Shown here: piece after piece, positions 1 to 8,884 of the stretch | Position numbering within the stretch: position 1 is the first letter of the stretch | Layout of the letters: each line of letters starts with the position of its first letter | Source: Cupidesulfovibrio sp000226255 | GTDB taxonomy: Bacteria; Desulfobacterota; Desulfovibrionia; Desulfovibrionales; Desulfovibrionaceae | Reading direction: 5' to 3' | NCBI RefSeq assembly: GCF_003402415.2 | Contig: NZ_AP036014.1 | Span: 992,001-1,056,000, forward strand | Length of the DNA stretch: 64,000 nt | Notes under the pieces: model-generated | What the model was told of the DNA's origin: nothing | Seen by the model: only the letters and a program-made list of their open reading frames with translations | Database searches by the model: none | Program-made: the position numbers and the translations under genes

Positions 1-559
1 CGGTCTTCAGCGCCTTGCGCACTTCCTGGCGGCGCGAATAGGAAATTTCCGGAAACAGGGGCACGTCTTCGGGCGCGGCGGCCTGGGCGAAGCCTTCCAG
101 ACTGGCGTAGGCGGTGTAGCGCACCTCGGCCGCGTAGTGGGGGGCATCGTCCCTGCCGTAGTTGTGCCACAGGAAGGGGCGGATGTCGGCGACCTGCGGC
201 GACAGGGCCAGCTCCACCCGCGCGTAGCGGCGCGACAGGGCGGCGGCCACGTCCACGGCGATCTCGAACCGCTCGGACAGCACCGTGGAGCGGTTCTGCT
301 TGTTGGCGGGCGGCGCGAACAGGATGCCGTTGTGGATGACGAAGTCGTGCAGCACGGCGCACGAGCCGTCGGCCGATTCGGTGACGGCCACGGCGGCGCG
401 GCGCTCGTTGCCGTTCAGACACCAGTACAGGCGGCTTGGCTGGCGCACGGCGGCCAGGTAGGCGGACAGCGAGAAGATGGTGCCGTTGGGGGAAGCCTCG
501 ACAAAGGCGTCCCACTGGGGGCCGGGGGTGGTCTCTTCAAGACGGTATCGCGTGGTCAC
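1..559 (-). CDS. FemAB-like (GNAT-fold) protein, 3' end outside window
   Basis: The N-terminal 186 codons of a larger gene run off the left edge of the window. The start is taken as GTG at 559 because a GGAG sits five bases upstream. Residues such as WDAFVEASPNGTIFS near the N-terminus, a later RPFLWHNYG and an SRRQEVRKA stretch at the window edge resemble proteins of the FemAB/GNAT superfamily, which transfer aminoacyl or acyl groups to cell-wall or polysaccharide acceptors. No signal peptide is visible, so a cytoplasmic enzyme is likely. The C-terminal half, which would decide the subfamily, is not in the window. The assignment to a transferase is an inference from pattern memory. Confidence 0.55.
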   Translation of the reverse strand, partial: MTTRYRLEETTPGPQWDAFVEASPNGTIFSLSAYLAAVRQPSRLYWCLNGNERRAAVAVTESADGSCAVLHDFVIHNGILFAPPANKQNRSTVLSERFEIAVDVAAALSRRYARVELALSPQVADIRPFLWHNYGRDDAPHYAAEVRYTAYASLEGFAQAAAPEDVPLFPEISYSRRQEVRKALKT

Positions 560-837
560 GGGGGCTCCGTTGGATGGCGCGGGAAGGCTGCCGGGCCGCG
601 CGCAGCGCGCGGCGCACCGGTGGGCGCGGGAGCGTCGCCCGCCGCCGCGCGAAAAATGACACCGCTGCCGTTCGCCGTCAATATGCGGGCCGCTCGTGCC
701 GCAAGGTACAAGGTGGGGGCGGGCGCTGTAGGCCGGTCTGGAGTGGCCTCCGGCACCTGGTGAACGCCGGTGGCCTGCGCCGGGGCGACTGGCGCAAGAG
801 GGATTTTTGTCTTCTGCTAGGGCCAGAGCAGCAAGCC

Positions 838-1686
838 CTACGCCACAAGCACCCCGGCATACCCCACCACCCGTTCCATATCCCCGCTGACTTCGCCCGA
901 GGTGGCGTAGGCCACCACCCGCGCGGTCTGCGCGCCCAGGGCCAGGGCGGCGAACAGCCCCAGGGTGGCGGGCAGCACCCCGCACATGGAAATGCCCCGG
1001 TCGCGCACCGTGGCGTACAGGCCCATGGGGTCCAGCGCCTCGATGCGGGCCAGCGCCAGCCGGTCGCGCCGGGCGGCCTCCGCATGGGTGACGTAATGGC
1101 TCATGTCCGACGAGACCACCATGGCCACGCGCCGTCCGGCATCGGTGACGCGGCGCAGCACGTCGGCAAGGGTTTGTGCCGCCTCGCGCAGGGCCTGGGG
1201 GTGCGGCTCGGCCACGGCCACGGGCACGATGGACAGGTCGGGCGTGTATTCCTGCAGGAAGGGCAGGATGACCTCTATGGAGTGCTCGCGCACGTGGGCG
1301 GCGGTGTCGCGGGTGAAGCCCGCGTCCGATTCGGTCAGGGCGTCTGCCAGTTCCTCGTCCACGGGCACCGGGCCGAGGGGGGTGTGCCAGTGGCCGCCCG
1401 GCCAGACGGACAGCGGCGCGCCAAGCCCGGTGTGGTTGGGGCCCAGCAGCACGATGGTGTCGGGCAGGTTGGCCGCGCCCAGGGTCTGCCCGGCCACTTC
1501 TCCGGAATAGACGTAGCCCGCGTGGGGCACCATGGCCAGCAGGGTGGGGGCGGCGTCGCGCGCGGCGGCGGCAAGGTGCTGGCGCACCTCGTGGCGCAGC
1601 AGGTCCGGGTCGTCGGGGTAGAACATGCCCGCCACCACGGGGTTGCGGTCGATGGCGTGCCCGGTGTCCAGATGCCTGTCGTGCAT
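838..1686 (-). CDS. amrB: AmmeMemoRadiSam system protein B (MEMO1 family)
   Basis: A 282-residue protein of usual family length. It starts at ATG 1686 behind a strong AGGAGG. Typical MEMO features are the RNPVVAGMFYPDD start, the VPHAGYVYSG block, LLGPNH, the EHSIEVILPFLQ segment and VVSSDMSHY. The fold is related to extradiol dioxygenases, whose metal ligands fall in the HAG, EHS and DMSH blocks. Bacterial MEMO1 proteins usually work with an AMMECR1-like protein and a radical-SAM enzyme, sometimes fused; neither partner is in this window. The molecular role is not settled in the literature I know. Next to it are a FemAB-like gene (278 bp away) and the TPR protein (204 bp away), both on the same strand. 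Confidence 0.9.
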   Translation of the reverse strand: MHDRHLDTGHAIDRNPVVAGMFYPDDPDLLRHEVRQHLAAAARDAAPTLLAMVPHAGYVYSGEVAGQTLGAANLPDTIVLLGPNHTGLGAPLSVWPGGHWHTPLGPVPVDEELADALTESDAGFTRDTAAHVREHSIEVILPFLQEYTPDLSIVPVAVAEPHPQALREAAQTLADVLRRVTDAGRRVAMVVSSDMSHYVTHAEAARRDRLALARIEALDPMGLYATVRDRGISMCGVLPATLGLFAALALGAQTARVVAYATSGEVSGDMERVVGYAGVLVA

Positions 1687-1890
1687 GGCGGCCTCCTGTG
1701 GGGGGGGACGGCCCGGAGCGGTTGCCCCGGCGGGCCGTGCGGAAACGGCGAAGGGCGGGATGCCCGCCGTGGTTCCCTGACCGGGTTATGCCAGATGCGC
1801 GGGAAAACGGAAACAGCGGCGCGGGGCATTCGCGCGGTGGACCCGCGCGGGCGTAAGGACGTGCGGTGGCGGGGACGGGGTGCTTCCCGC

Positions 1891-4800
1891 CTAGGGGGCC
1901 GCGCCCGGCGTGAAGCCGGAAAGACCCTTGGTCACGTCGGTGGTGCGCAATTCCGATGCGGCCATGCGCCCGTACAGCGACTGCGGGTCGCGCCGGGCCA
2001 GGTCTTCCAGTGTGGACTTCCAGGCGTCCATGTTGCCCATCTTGCGTTGCAGCCGCGCGGTGCGAAAGCGCATGGCCGGGTAGCCGGGGTCGGAATCGGG
2101 CACGTACTTGGCGTACTGCTCGGCCCAGTCCAGCGATTCGCGCAGGCGGCCCGCCGCCTCGGTGATGTCCATGAGCGAGATCAGGCAGTCCTTGATGCGC
2201 GCCGCGTCGGCCTTGTCCGGGTTGGCCTGGGCCACGGCCAGGAAGTCGGTGAGCGATTCGCGCGTCAGCAGGTAGGCGTTTTGCAGTTCGCGCTTGCGCT
2301 CGGCGTCGCGCGACAGAAAGAAGTTGACGTAGGCGCGCTGCTCCGGGGGCACGTCCTTCTGCTCGCGCAGCTTCTGCCACAGGGGCACGGCCAGGTCGGG
2401 ATGCTCCTGGTTCTCGTGGGCCAGGGCCAGCGCATAGTCGGTCTGGCGCTGCACCTGCGGCGACAGGGTCCACCCGGCCACGCTCTGGGTCAGGTCCACG
2501 ATGTGCTGCCAGCTCTGGTTTTCCAGGTACACCGAAAGGGCCAGCGACAGGGCGGTTTCACCGTGGCGCGCGTCCTTGGGGCCCTTCAGGAAGCCGTCCA
2601 GGATATCCAGCGCGCGCTGGGGCTGTCCCTCGCGCGAGTAGCTGAGGCCAAGGGCCACGCGGGTGTCGGCGGACAGGGCCTTTTCGTTCTCCTGCAACAG
2701 CGGATACTGCTCCCACATCTGCAGGATGCGCCCGTAGTTGCCGTCGCCAACGGATTCGGCGGCCGTCTGGGTGAAGCTTTGCAGGGCCACGTCGCGCACC
2801 TTGGGCAGCAGTTCGTGGCCGGGGTGGGCCTGCACGAATTCCGCGGAGGTGGCCATGGCCTCGGGGAACTGGCGGTTCCACAGATACCACATGGCCAGCT
2901 TCAGCCGCGCCAGCGGCACCAGCGCGCTCTGCGGGTGCCCGGCGATGATGGTGGTGTAGGCCTGCACCGGGCGCGTGTTGTCCGGCCGCTGGAACACCGA
3001 GACCATCTCGGCGATGTTCGGGGCGTCGTGGATGCCTTCCTCGGCCAGGCGCATCAGCGAGATGAGGCCGCCGTCCCTGTCCGGGAAGCGGCGCACCGCT
3101 TCCTCGTAAATTTCGCGGGCGGCTTCGGTCTGCTTCTGCTTGGCCAGCACGTCGCCGATGCGGGCGAGGGCGGTGTCGGTCTCCTCGCCGTCGGGAATGA
3201 GGTTGTAGTACAGCCAGTAGTTGGCGCGGGCATCGTCCAGCTTGCCCACCTGGTAGGCCACGTCGCCGGCGATGGTCAGCAGCTGCGGATATTCCAGGTA
3301 GAAGCGCCCCCAACGCTTGTCCACGAAGTCGAGGATCGATTCCGCCTGCGGGTAGTAGCCCATCTTGTGCAGGGTGCGGGCCAGGCTGACCGAGCCTTCG
3401 CGCACGTACTTGCTTTCCGGAAATTCCTGCACGATGGACTGGAACTTGTCGGCCGCGCGCTGGTAGTTGCCGCGTTTGTAGGCTTCTTCACCGGCGTAGT
3501 AGAGTGCCAGCGGCACGTTTTCATCGTGCGGATACTGGCGGCGCAGCAGGTTGAAGTAGCCTTCCGCCTCTTGCGAATTGCCGATGCGCATGTTCACGAG
3601 GCCAAGGCGCAGCAGGGCCTGCGGCACCCGGTGCGACTTCAGGTTGTAGTTCATGGCCTCGCTGGTGACGGCCACGACCTTGTCGTAGACGGACAGGGGG
3701 TTGTCCTTGCCCTGCGCGTAGAGCACGTCGCCGATGAGGTACAGCACCTCCTCGCGCATGTCCCTGGGCGTGTCGTGCAGGCCCTTCAGGGTTTCCAGCA
3801 GTTCCAGCGCCTTGGGGTATTCGCCGTTGACCATGGCGGTCTTGGCCTGTTCCAGCAGTTCGGCCGGAACCGGCGGCGGGGGCACCGGGTTGCCTTTCTC
3901 GTCCACGTACACCACCTGCGTGGCGTTGGTTGCATTGGTGGCGTTGGCGGAGTGGCCGCCGTTCTTGCCCATGTCTTCCGCCTGCTTGGCCTGCGGCGAT
4001 GTGGCGTCCCCGGTGGGGGGCTTGGCGGGCTGGCCGTCCGGCTGGGCGGGCGGCGTGGGGCCTTCGGGGCGCGGGGCGGCGGACTTGCGCGCCTCGCCCT
4101 GGTCGCTGCCCTGCGGCGGCTGACCGGTTTGCGCGGGGGCTGGCTGCGCCGGAGCCTGGGCCACTGCCTGGGGCGCGGCCGGTTGCGCCGGTTGTGCCGG
4201 TTGGGCCGGGGGCTGGGCGGGTTGCGTGGTGGCGGCGGGTCCGGCTTCACCGCGCGAGGGCACGGGAGCGGGGGGCGTGGTGGTGGCCGAGGCCGCGGCC
4301 TCTTCGGGCCAGTCGCCCGGGCCGCCAGCGTTGATGCGCGCTCGCACGGCATAGGGCACGGCAAAGAAGCTGCGCTGCTGCTCGGGCTGCTGCGCGGCCG
4401 CCTGGGGCGCGACTTGCCCCGGCGCTTGCGTGGCCGCTGCCGGGGGCTGGGCCGGTGCTGACGCGCCGGTCTGGCCGCCGTTCTGGCCACCGATCTGGCC
4501 GGTCACCTGCGCGGGGGGCGCGGTGGCCGGTCCGGAAGAAAGCTTGCCGGTGACGCTGCCCGATGGCGCGTCCTGAGCCGGGGTCTGGACTGGGGGCTGC
4601 CCGGCTGCCTGGGGCGCGGCCGTGGCCTGCTGGGGGGCCGGGACGTCCGGCACGGCGGGCAGCGGCGCGTCGGCCTGGGGGCCGGTGGCGTCGGTGAGAG
4701 CGCGCTCGAGAACGCGCGGCGGCCGGGCTCCGTTCTTCGCCGGAGTGCTGGCGGGTCCGGGCTGCTGTACGGCAGGGGGCGTCGCGGCGGCCTGCTGCGG

Positions 4801-5289
4801 GGTTGGTTGGGCGCTGGCCGGGGGAGTTTCGGGCCGTTGCGCATCGGTCTGCTGAGGCGCGGGCTGCGCGCCGGGCTGCGCGGCATCGGCGGGGGCCCAG
4901 CGCTCGCCCATGGGGTCGCGGAAGATGTCCACCACCACCCGATCAGGCGCGGGCCGGGTGACCACGTAGCCGAAGCCGGGCGTGCGGGTGTCGATGCGCA
5001 GGCCGCCGGGCTGCGGGGCGATTTCGCCCACCAGCGCGGCACGGGCCGGGTCCGCGCCGCCCATGCGGGCCGGGGCCGCGCCCACGGCGCGCGAGGTCAG
5101 CGACAGGGACTGCCGCCCGGTGCGGGCCACGTCCACATCGCCGGGCCGGTCCAGGGTGATGGTTATCCGCTCGCGGTCGGGCAGGCCGCTCCACTGCCAC
5201 GAGGCCGCGTGCGCGGCCGTGGCGGGCGGCCCGGCAAGGGCCGCGATGAGGAGCAGCCGGGCAAGACCGGCGGCGGAAGGTCGTTTCAC
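1891..5289 (-). CDS. Large exported tetratricopeptide-repeat protein with AMIN-like N-terminus
   Basis: The start is placed at GTG 5289 rather than further upstream because an AGGA lies seven bases before it and the first 29 residues then form a signal peptide (KR, then LLLIAALAG, cleavage near AHAA). This gives 1132 residues. Order seen: signal peptide; a beta-rich AMIN-like segment at about 30-135 (ITITLDRPGD, GYVVTRPAPDRVVVDIF); a 300-residue Pro/Ala/Gln linker with runs such as QPAQPAQPAQPA; then TPR-like helical repeats from about 465 to the end (ALELLETLKGL, EGYFNLLRRQYP, AADKFQSIVQEFPESKYV). AMIN domains target periplasmic proteins to the envelope, so it is probably a periplasmic scaffold. 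A sigma-54 activator gene lies 190 bp upstream on the same strand. The Pro/Ala linker gives long antisense frames that are not genes. Confidence 0.8.
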   Translation of the reverse strand: MKRPSAAGLARLLLIAALAGPPATAAHAASWQWSGLPDRERITITLDRPGDVDVARTGRQSLSLTSRAVGAAPARMGGADPARAALVGEIAPQPGGLRIDTRTPGFGYVVTRPAPDRVVVDIFRDPMGERWAPADAAQPGAQPAPQQTDAQRPETPPASAQPTPQQAAATPPAVQQPGPASTPAKNGARPPRVLERALTDATGPQADAPLPAVPDVPAPQQATAAPQAAGQPPVQTPAQDAPSGSVTGKLSSGPATAPPAQVTGQIGGQNGGQTGASAPAQPPAAATQAPGQVAPQAAAQQPEQQRSFFAVPYAVRARINAGGPGDWPEEAAASATTTPPAPVPSRGEAGPAATTQPAQPPAQPAQPAQPAAPQAVAQAPAQPAPAQTGQPPQGSDQGEARKSAAPRPEGPTPPAQPDGQPAKPPTGDATSPQAKQAEDMGKNGGHSANATNATNATQVVYVDEKGNPVPPPPVPAELLEQAKTAMVNGEYPKALELLETLKGLHDTPRDMREEVLYLIGDVLYAQGKDNPLSVYDKVVAVTSEAMNYNLKSHRVPQALLRLGLVNMRIGNSQEAEGYFNLLRRQYPHDENVPLALYYAGEEAYKRGNYQRAADKFQSIVQEFPESKYVREGSVSLARTLHKMGYYPQAESILDFVDKRWGRFYLEYPQLLTIAGDVAYQVGKLDDARANYWLYYNLIPDGEETDTALARIGDVLAKQKQTEAAREIYEEAVRRFPDRDGGLISLMRLAEEGIHDAPNIAEMVSVFQRPDNTRPVQAYTTIIAGHPQSALVPLARLKLAMWYLWNRQFPEAMATSAEFVQAHPGHELLPKVRDVALQSFTQTAAESVGDGNYGRILQMWEQYPLLQENEKALSADTRVALGLSYSREGQPQRALDILDGFLKGPKDARHGETALSLALSVYLENQSWQHIVDLTQSVAGWTLSPQVQRQTDYALALAHENQEHPDLAVPLWQKLREQKDVPPEQRAYVNFFLSRDAERKRELQNAYLLTRESLTDFLAVAQANPDKADAARIKDCLISLMDITEAAGRLRESLDWAEQYAKYVPDSDPGYPAMRFRTARLQRKMGNMDAWKSTLEDLARRDPQSLYGRMAASELRTTDVTKGLSGFTPGAAP

Positions 5290-5479
5290 GCGGAAATCCT
5301 GTGCATGTGCGCGTACATGGGCATGCAGCGGGGCTGGCATGCCGCCCGGCGCTCCGGCGGGAAAAAACCGACGCGGGCAACCTGCCATAGCAAAAATCGT
5401 GCAGCGGCGGATACCTGCGCGCATCCCGTCCTGCCCCGCCGGGCATGCGCCGAGGGCTGTCCGGCATAGCGCGCCGCGA

Positions 5480-6529
5480 TCACGAATCCGCCCGCTTCTT
5501 CTTCAGCTTCTCGATGAGCGTGGTGCGCTTGATGCCCAGGATTTCCGCGGCCTGGTTCTTCACGCCCTCGGCCATGGAAAGCGCCTCGTCCAGCAGGCGT
5601 TCCTCCACGGTGTCCAGGAAATCCTTGAGGTTCATGCCCTTGTCGCGCAGGTCGGAGATGGTGGGCCAGTTGAACCCGGCAAGCGCCCCCATTGCCGCCC
5701 CGACGGCGGAGGGCAGCGGGTCGGGCGGGCTCGGCTCCGGCAGCGAGACGATGTCGCCCACTTCGTCCAGTATCTTGCGGGGCAGGTCGGCGGGGGGCAC
5801 CACGTCGTCGTCGGCGAGGATGCTGAGCCGCTCCATGAAGTTTTCCAGTTCGCGCACGTTGCCCGGCCACGAGTAGGCGGCCAGCACCTTGCGGGTGTCC
5901 GGGGCAAGGGTGAGGCAGCGGCGGCCCTTGCGGTCGCAGAAGCGGCGCATGAAATGTTCGGCCAGCACCAGGATGTCGCCGCCGCGTTCGCGCAGGGCGG
6001 GCAGGTGCAGGGGAATGACGTTGAGGCGGTAGTACAGGTCTTCGCGGAAGCGCCCGGCGGCCACCTCTCGCTCCAGGTCGCGGTTGGTGGCGGCCACGAT
6101 GCGCACGTCCACCTTCTTCACCCCCGCGCCGCCCACGCGTTCGATTTCCTTTTCCTGCAGCACGCGCAGTATCTTGACCTGCAACGTCAGGTCCATCTCG
6201 CCGATTTCGTCGAGGAAGATGGTGCCGCCGTCGGCCAGCTCGAATCGGCCGGGCCGCGAACGGATGGCATGGGTGAAGGCGCCCTTCTCGTGGCCGAAGA
6301 GCTCCGATTCCAGCAGTTCCTTGGGGATGGCCCCGCAGTTGATGGGCACGAAGGGCATGGCCCGGCGCTGGCTGTTGGAATGCAGCGCGCGCACCAAAAG
6401 CTCCTTGCCGGTGCCCGATTCGCCCGTGACCAGCACGGTGCTGTCGGTGGGGGCCACCTTGGCGAGAATGCGAAAGACGTCCCTGAGCGATGTGCTTTGG
6501 CCGATGATGCCGCTGGTGTCGAGATCCAT
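5480..6529 (-). CDS. Sigma-54-dependent transcriptional activator lacking a receiver domain
   Basis: A 349-residue AAA+ activator. The ATG at 6529 is chosen because GGGAGAGG precedes it; longer starts only add low-complexity residues. Walker A is GESGTGKE at 36-43, Walker B is GGTIFLDEIG at 101-110, and R-finger and sensor regions follow (RFREDLYYRLNVIPL, SWPGNVRELEN). The C-terminus holds a Fis-type helix-turn-helix (NQAAEILGIKRTTLIEKL). The sigma-54 contact loop at 83-88 reads GAFTHA instead of the usual GAFTGA. There is no N-terminal sensory domain, so regulation must come from expression level or a partner protein. The family activates flagellar, stress or metabolic operons from enhancer sites; the target here is unknown. 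It is divergent from the AEC transporter gene. Confidence 0.93.
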   Translation of the reverse strand: MDLDTSGIIGQSTSLRDVFRILAKVAPTDSTVLVTGESGTGKELLVRALHSNSQRRAMPFVPINCGAIPKELLESELFGHEKGAFTHAIRSRPGRFELADGGTIFLDEIGEMDLTLQVKILRVLQEKEIERVGGAGVKKVDVRIVAATNRDLEREVAAGRFREDLYYRLNVIPLHLPALRERGGDILVLAEHFMRRFCDRKGRRCLTLAPDTRKVLAAYSWPGNVRELENFMERLSILADDDVVPPADLPRKILDEVGDIVSLPEPSPPDPLPSAVGAAMGALAGFNWPTISDLRDKGMNLKDFLDTVEERLLDEALSMAEGVKNQAAEILGIKRTTLIEKLKKKRADS

Positions 6530-7091
6530 TCCCTCTCCCGGAAGGCTCGCTGAATGTGTCCCGCTCCCCCCGCGCCACCCCGATGCGCCCCAGGCCCGCA
6601 CGGTCCCGCTCCACCCGTGTGGCCGCGCGACCCGATGGGGCTGGCGGTTCTGGCGTGCGCGCCCCGATGCGCGGGCGGCATGGCGCGTCTGGCTTCATCA
6701 GTGTCAATTCGCTGACGCGAAGTCAAGTATAGGTGCGAAAAAAGCGGATTCCGCCAGCAGGGGGAGGCGAATGCCGCCCCGTAGCCACCCCGTAGCCGCC
6801 ATGGTGACGCAGGTCGGCGTGGACCCGTGCGGCCGCGCACGGGTCTGACCATTGGGTGGCGGCGTGGCGGGAGCAAGGGGGAGACGCCCGCGCTGACGTC
6901 AGCCACGGTGCATGGGCGCGCGAAAGTATCCGGCAGGTGCGTACCTTGCCCGCGCCGCCGTGCGGTCGTATGTTCCCGTTTTGCCGTCGACAACTGCATC
7001 CGTACCGCCAACGTCCATATCGCCAACGTCCATATCGCCAACGTCCGTAGCCGACGTTCGGGGGCCGCCGCGCCCCGTCGGGGAGCTTTCC
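6530..7091. other. Divergent intergenic region, sigma-54 activator / AEC transporter
   Basis: This stretch separates the oppositely transcribed activator and transporter genes, so it should hold both promoters. I found no clear sigma-70 or sigma-54 promoter by eye. Its one distinct structure is a 15-bp tandem repeat close to the transporter, listed separately. Confidence 0.5.
7006..7046. repeat. 15-bp tandem repeat, 2.7 copies
   Basis: The unit CGCCAACGTCCATAT occurs at 7006-7020 and 7021-7035, and its first 11 bases again at 7036-7046. It ends 45 bp before the GTG of the AEC transporter, so it lies in that gene's leader or promoter. The period is a multiple of three, so a longer upstream reading frame stays open through it, but no ribosome binding site supports that frame. 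Confidence 0.85.
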
Positions 7092-8114
7092 GTGCTCGAC
7101 ATCCTTTCCGCCCTTGTTCCCGTGTTCGGCATCATCGTGCTGGGCATGTGCGTGGAACGGCTGGGCAGTCTGCCCAAGGGCACCCCAGCCGCCCTGAACC
7201 AATTCGTGTTCCGGGTGTCGCTGCCCGCGCTGCTGTTTTACGCCGTGGCCCGCAAGACCCCGGGGGAACTGGCCCACGGGGGCTTTGCCGCAGGCACCGT
7301 GGCGGGCATGCTGCTGGCCTTTGCCCTGGGCTACCTGCTGTGCTCGCGCGGGGGCAGGCGCAACGGGCCGGACATCGCCGTGCTGGCCCAGGCGGCCAGT
7401 TTTCCCAACAGCGCCTTCCTGGGGTTGCCCATCGTGGCGGCCCTGCTGCCCGGCAACGACGACGCGGTGCTGGCCGGGGGCATTGTTTCCGTGCTGTGCC
7501 TTGCCGTGTTGCTGGTGACCATGGCCCGGCTGGAGGCCATCCGCAGCGGCGGGGAGCTGTCGTGGCTGGTGCTGCGCCAGGTGTCCTCGGCTCTCGGGCG
7601 CAACCCCATCCTGCTGGCCACGCTGGCGGGCGTGGCGGTGAGCCTTTCCGGCCTGGGGCTGGCCCGGCCCGTGGCCGCCATGGCCTCCATGCTGGGGGCC
7701 ACGGCCTCGCCGTGCGCGCTGTTCGGCATCGGCATGGTGCTGGCTGCACAGTTGACCGCCGAAGGCGCGGGCTGCCCGCCCGAGAGGGGTGGGGGGAGCG
7801 GGGATGGCAGCGGCGAGTGCGCCCCCCAGGCGCTTTCGCCGCTGGCCCGGCAGGTGGTGGTGAACGCGGTGAAGCTGTTCGGCCATCCCGCCCTGACCTG
7901 GCTGTGCCTGTGGGCGTTCGGGGTGCGTGGGCACTGGCTGGGCATGGGCGTGCTGTTCGCGGCCATGCCCACGGCGGCGGTGGCCTACGTGGTGGCGGAA
8001 AGCTACGGCGCGGGCGCGCGCGACACCTCCCGGGCCATCGTGGTGAGCACCATGCTTTCCGCGCTGACCCTGTTCGGCACGGTGGTGCTGTTGCGGCATC
8101 TGGAAATTCTGTAG
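7092..8114 (+). CDS. AEC (auxin efflux carrier) family permease
   Basis: A 340-residue membrane protein. GTG 7092 is chosen because GGGGAG lies seven bases upstream and translation then begins directly with the first membrane helix (LDILSALVPVFGIIVLGM). About ten hydrophobic segments are visible, in two halves separated by a short hydrophilic loop at about 225-260 (GAGCPPERGGGSGDGSG). The first half shows LPALLFYAVARKTP and the second ASPCALFGIGMVLAAQL, both typical of the family, which exports or imports small carboxylates such as malate or malonate. The substrate cannot be told from sequence. It stands alone, converging on the flagellar-rod gene across a strong hairpin. Confidence 0.88.
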   Translation: MLDILSALVPVFGIIVLGMCVERLGSLPKGTPAALNQFVFRVSLPALLFYAVARKTPGELAHGGFAAGTVAGMLLAFALGYLLCSRGGRRNGPDIAVLAQAASFPNSAFLGLPIVAALLPGNDDAVLAGGIVSVLCLAVLLVTMARLEAIRSGGELSWLVLRQVSSALGRNPILLATLAGVAVSLSGLGLARPVAAMASMLGATASPCALFGIGMVLAAQLTAEGAGCPPERGGGSGDGSGECAPQALSPLARQVVVNAVKLFGHPALTWLCLWAFGVRGHWLGMGVLFAAMPTAAVAYVVAESYGAGARDTSRAIVVSTMLSALTLFGTVVLLRHLEIL

Positions 8115-8145
8115 CGGCGGCCCGCAAGGCACGGCGCAAAAAGAA

Positions 8146-8180
8146 GCGCGCCGCGCACCCCGATCGGGTGCGCGGCGCGC
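8146..8180 (-). terminator. Perfect 15-bp hairpin between convergent genes
   Basis: Arms at 8146-8160 and 8166-8180 are perfectly complementary around a five-base loop. On the minus strand the stem is followed by TTCTTTTTG, so it fits an intrinsic terminator for the flagellar-rod gene. On the plus strand it lies 32 bp after the transporter stop but has no T-tract. Confidence 0.8.
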
Positions 8181-8319
8181 ATGTTGCCTTGGCTCTGCCC
8201 GGCGCGGGCGCCGGTGGATTGCGGGGCGATGCCCCTCGGTTGCGGTGGTCTCCTGCCTTTCCTCTTTTCCTTCCTTTGCATGTAAGCACGGTCCGCCTGT
8301 CGGGCAAGGGGGCCGGAAG

Positions 8320-8706
8320 CTAGACGAAGCGGTCGACGAGTATCCCCGTCATCTCGTCCCGGGCGCGCACCACGGCGGCGTTGGCCTCGAAGGCGCGCTG
8401 GTCGGTGATCATGTTCACCGTCTCGCGGGCAAGGTCCGTGTTGCTGCCCTCGATGAGACCCGGCTCCACGGACACGGAACCGTCCTCGTTCTCGATGCGG
8501 CGCAGGTCCTGCCGCAGGGGGCCCGGCGTGCTGCTTTCGCGGATTTCCGCCACCTGCACGCCCTGATCCTGCGGGCCGGACTGCAGGCGCACGTCCGACG
8601 CGCGGAATTCGTCCGTGTTCATGTTCGCCACGTTGTTGGCCGTGACGGCCATGGACGTTCCGAAGGCGTCGAGCGCGCTCAGCGAGGTTCCGAATCCGTC
8701 GATCAT
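8320..8706 (-). CDS. FlgC-like flagellar basal-body rod protein
   Basis: A 128-residue protein starting at ATG 8706 with GGGAG six bases upstream. It shows the two marks of flagellar axial proteins: the N-terminal ANNVANMNTDEFRA block (24-37) and a C-terminal heptad block with SNTDLARETVNMITDQRAFE (about 88-107). The length fits FlgC-type proximal rod proteins (about 130-150 residues) rather than FlgF/FlgG. It stands alone, with no other flagellar gene in the window, and its leader contains four 16-bp repeats. It may be a paralog of the main flgC rather than flgC itself, so no symbol is given. Confidence 0.8.
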   Translation of the reverse strand: MIDGFGTSLSALDAFGTSMAVTANNVANMNTDEFRASDVRLQSGPQDQGVQVAEIRESSTPGPLRQDLRRIENEDGSVSVEPGLIEGSNTDLARETVNMITDQRAFEANAAVVRARDEMTGILVDRFV

Positions 8707-8720
8707 GGCGTGTCTCCCGC

Positions 8721-8780
8721 ATGGGCGCGCGACGGCATGGGCGCGCGACGGCATGGGCGCGCGACGGCATGGGCGCGCGG
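8721..8780. repeat. 16-bp tandem repeat, 3.75 copies
   Basis: The unit ATGGGCGCGCGACGGC starts at 8721, 8737, 8753 and 8769; the fourth copy breaks after 12 bases. The array starts 14 bp upstream of the flagellar-rod ATG, so it lies in its leader or promoter. Each unit contains GCGCGC. Confidence 0.9.
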
Positions 8781-8884
8781 TCGCGGTCTGCCCCACATTC
8801 CCCCTGAAAAAGATGATAAGGCCTATGGCGTCGCCTGTCACGGGGGGAGGGAGGGCAGGGGAGGGGAAGGCGTTGCGCGGCCGC

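Noticed and set aside
436..4461. A very long open frame on the plus strand, antisense to the TPR protein gene.
   Set aside because: It exists because the GC-rich, Pro/Ala-biased TPR gene leaves the opposite strand free of stops. Its product is low-complexity Gly/Arg/His-rich and has no ribosome site or family match.
8721..8780. Possible CRISPR-like array.
   Set aside because: The 16-bp units are directly adjacent with no spacers; this is a simple tandem repeat. The 10-bp array at 58.7 kb and the 15-bp array at 7.0 kb are rejected for the same reason.
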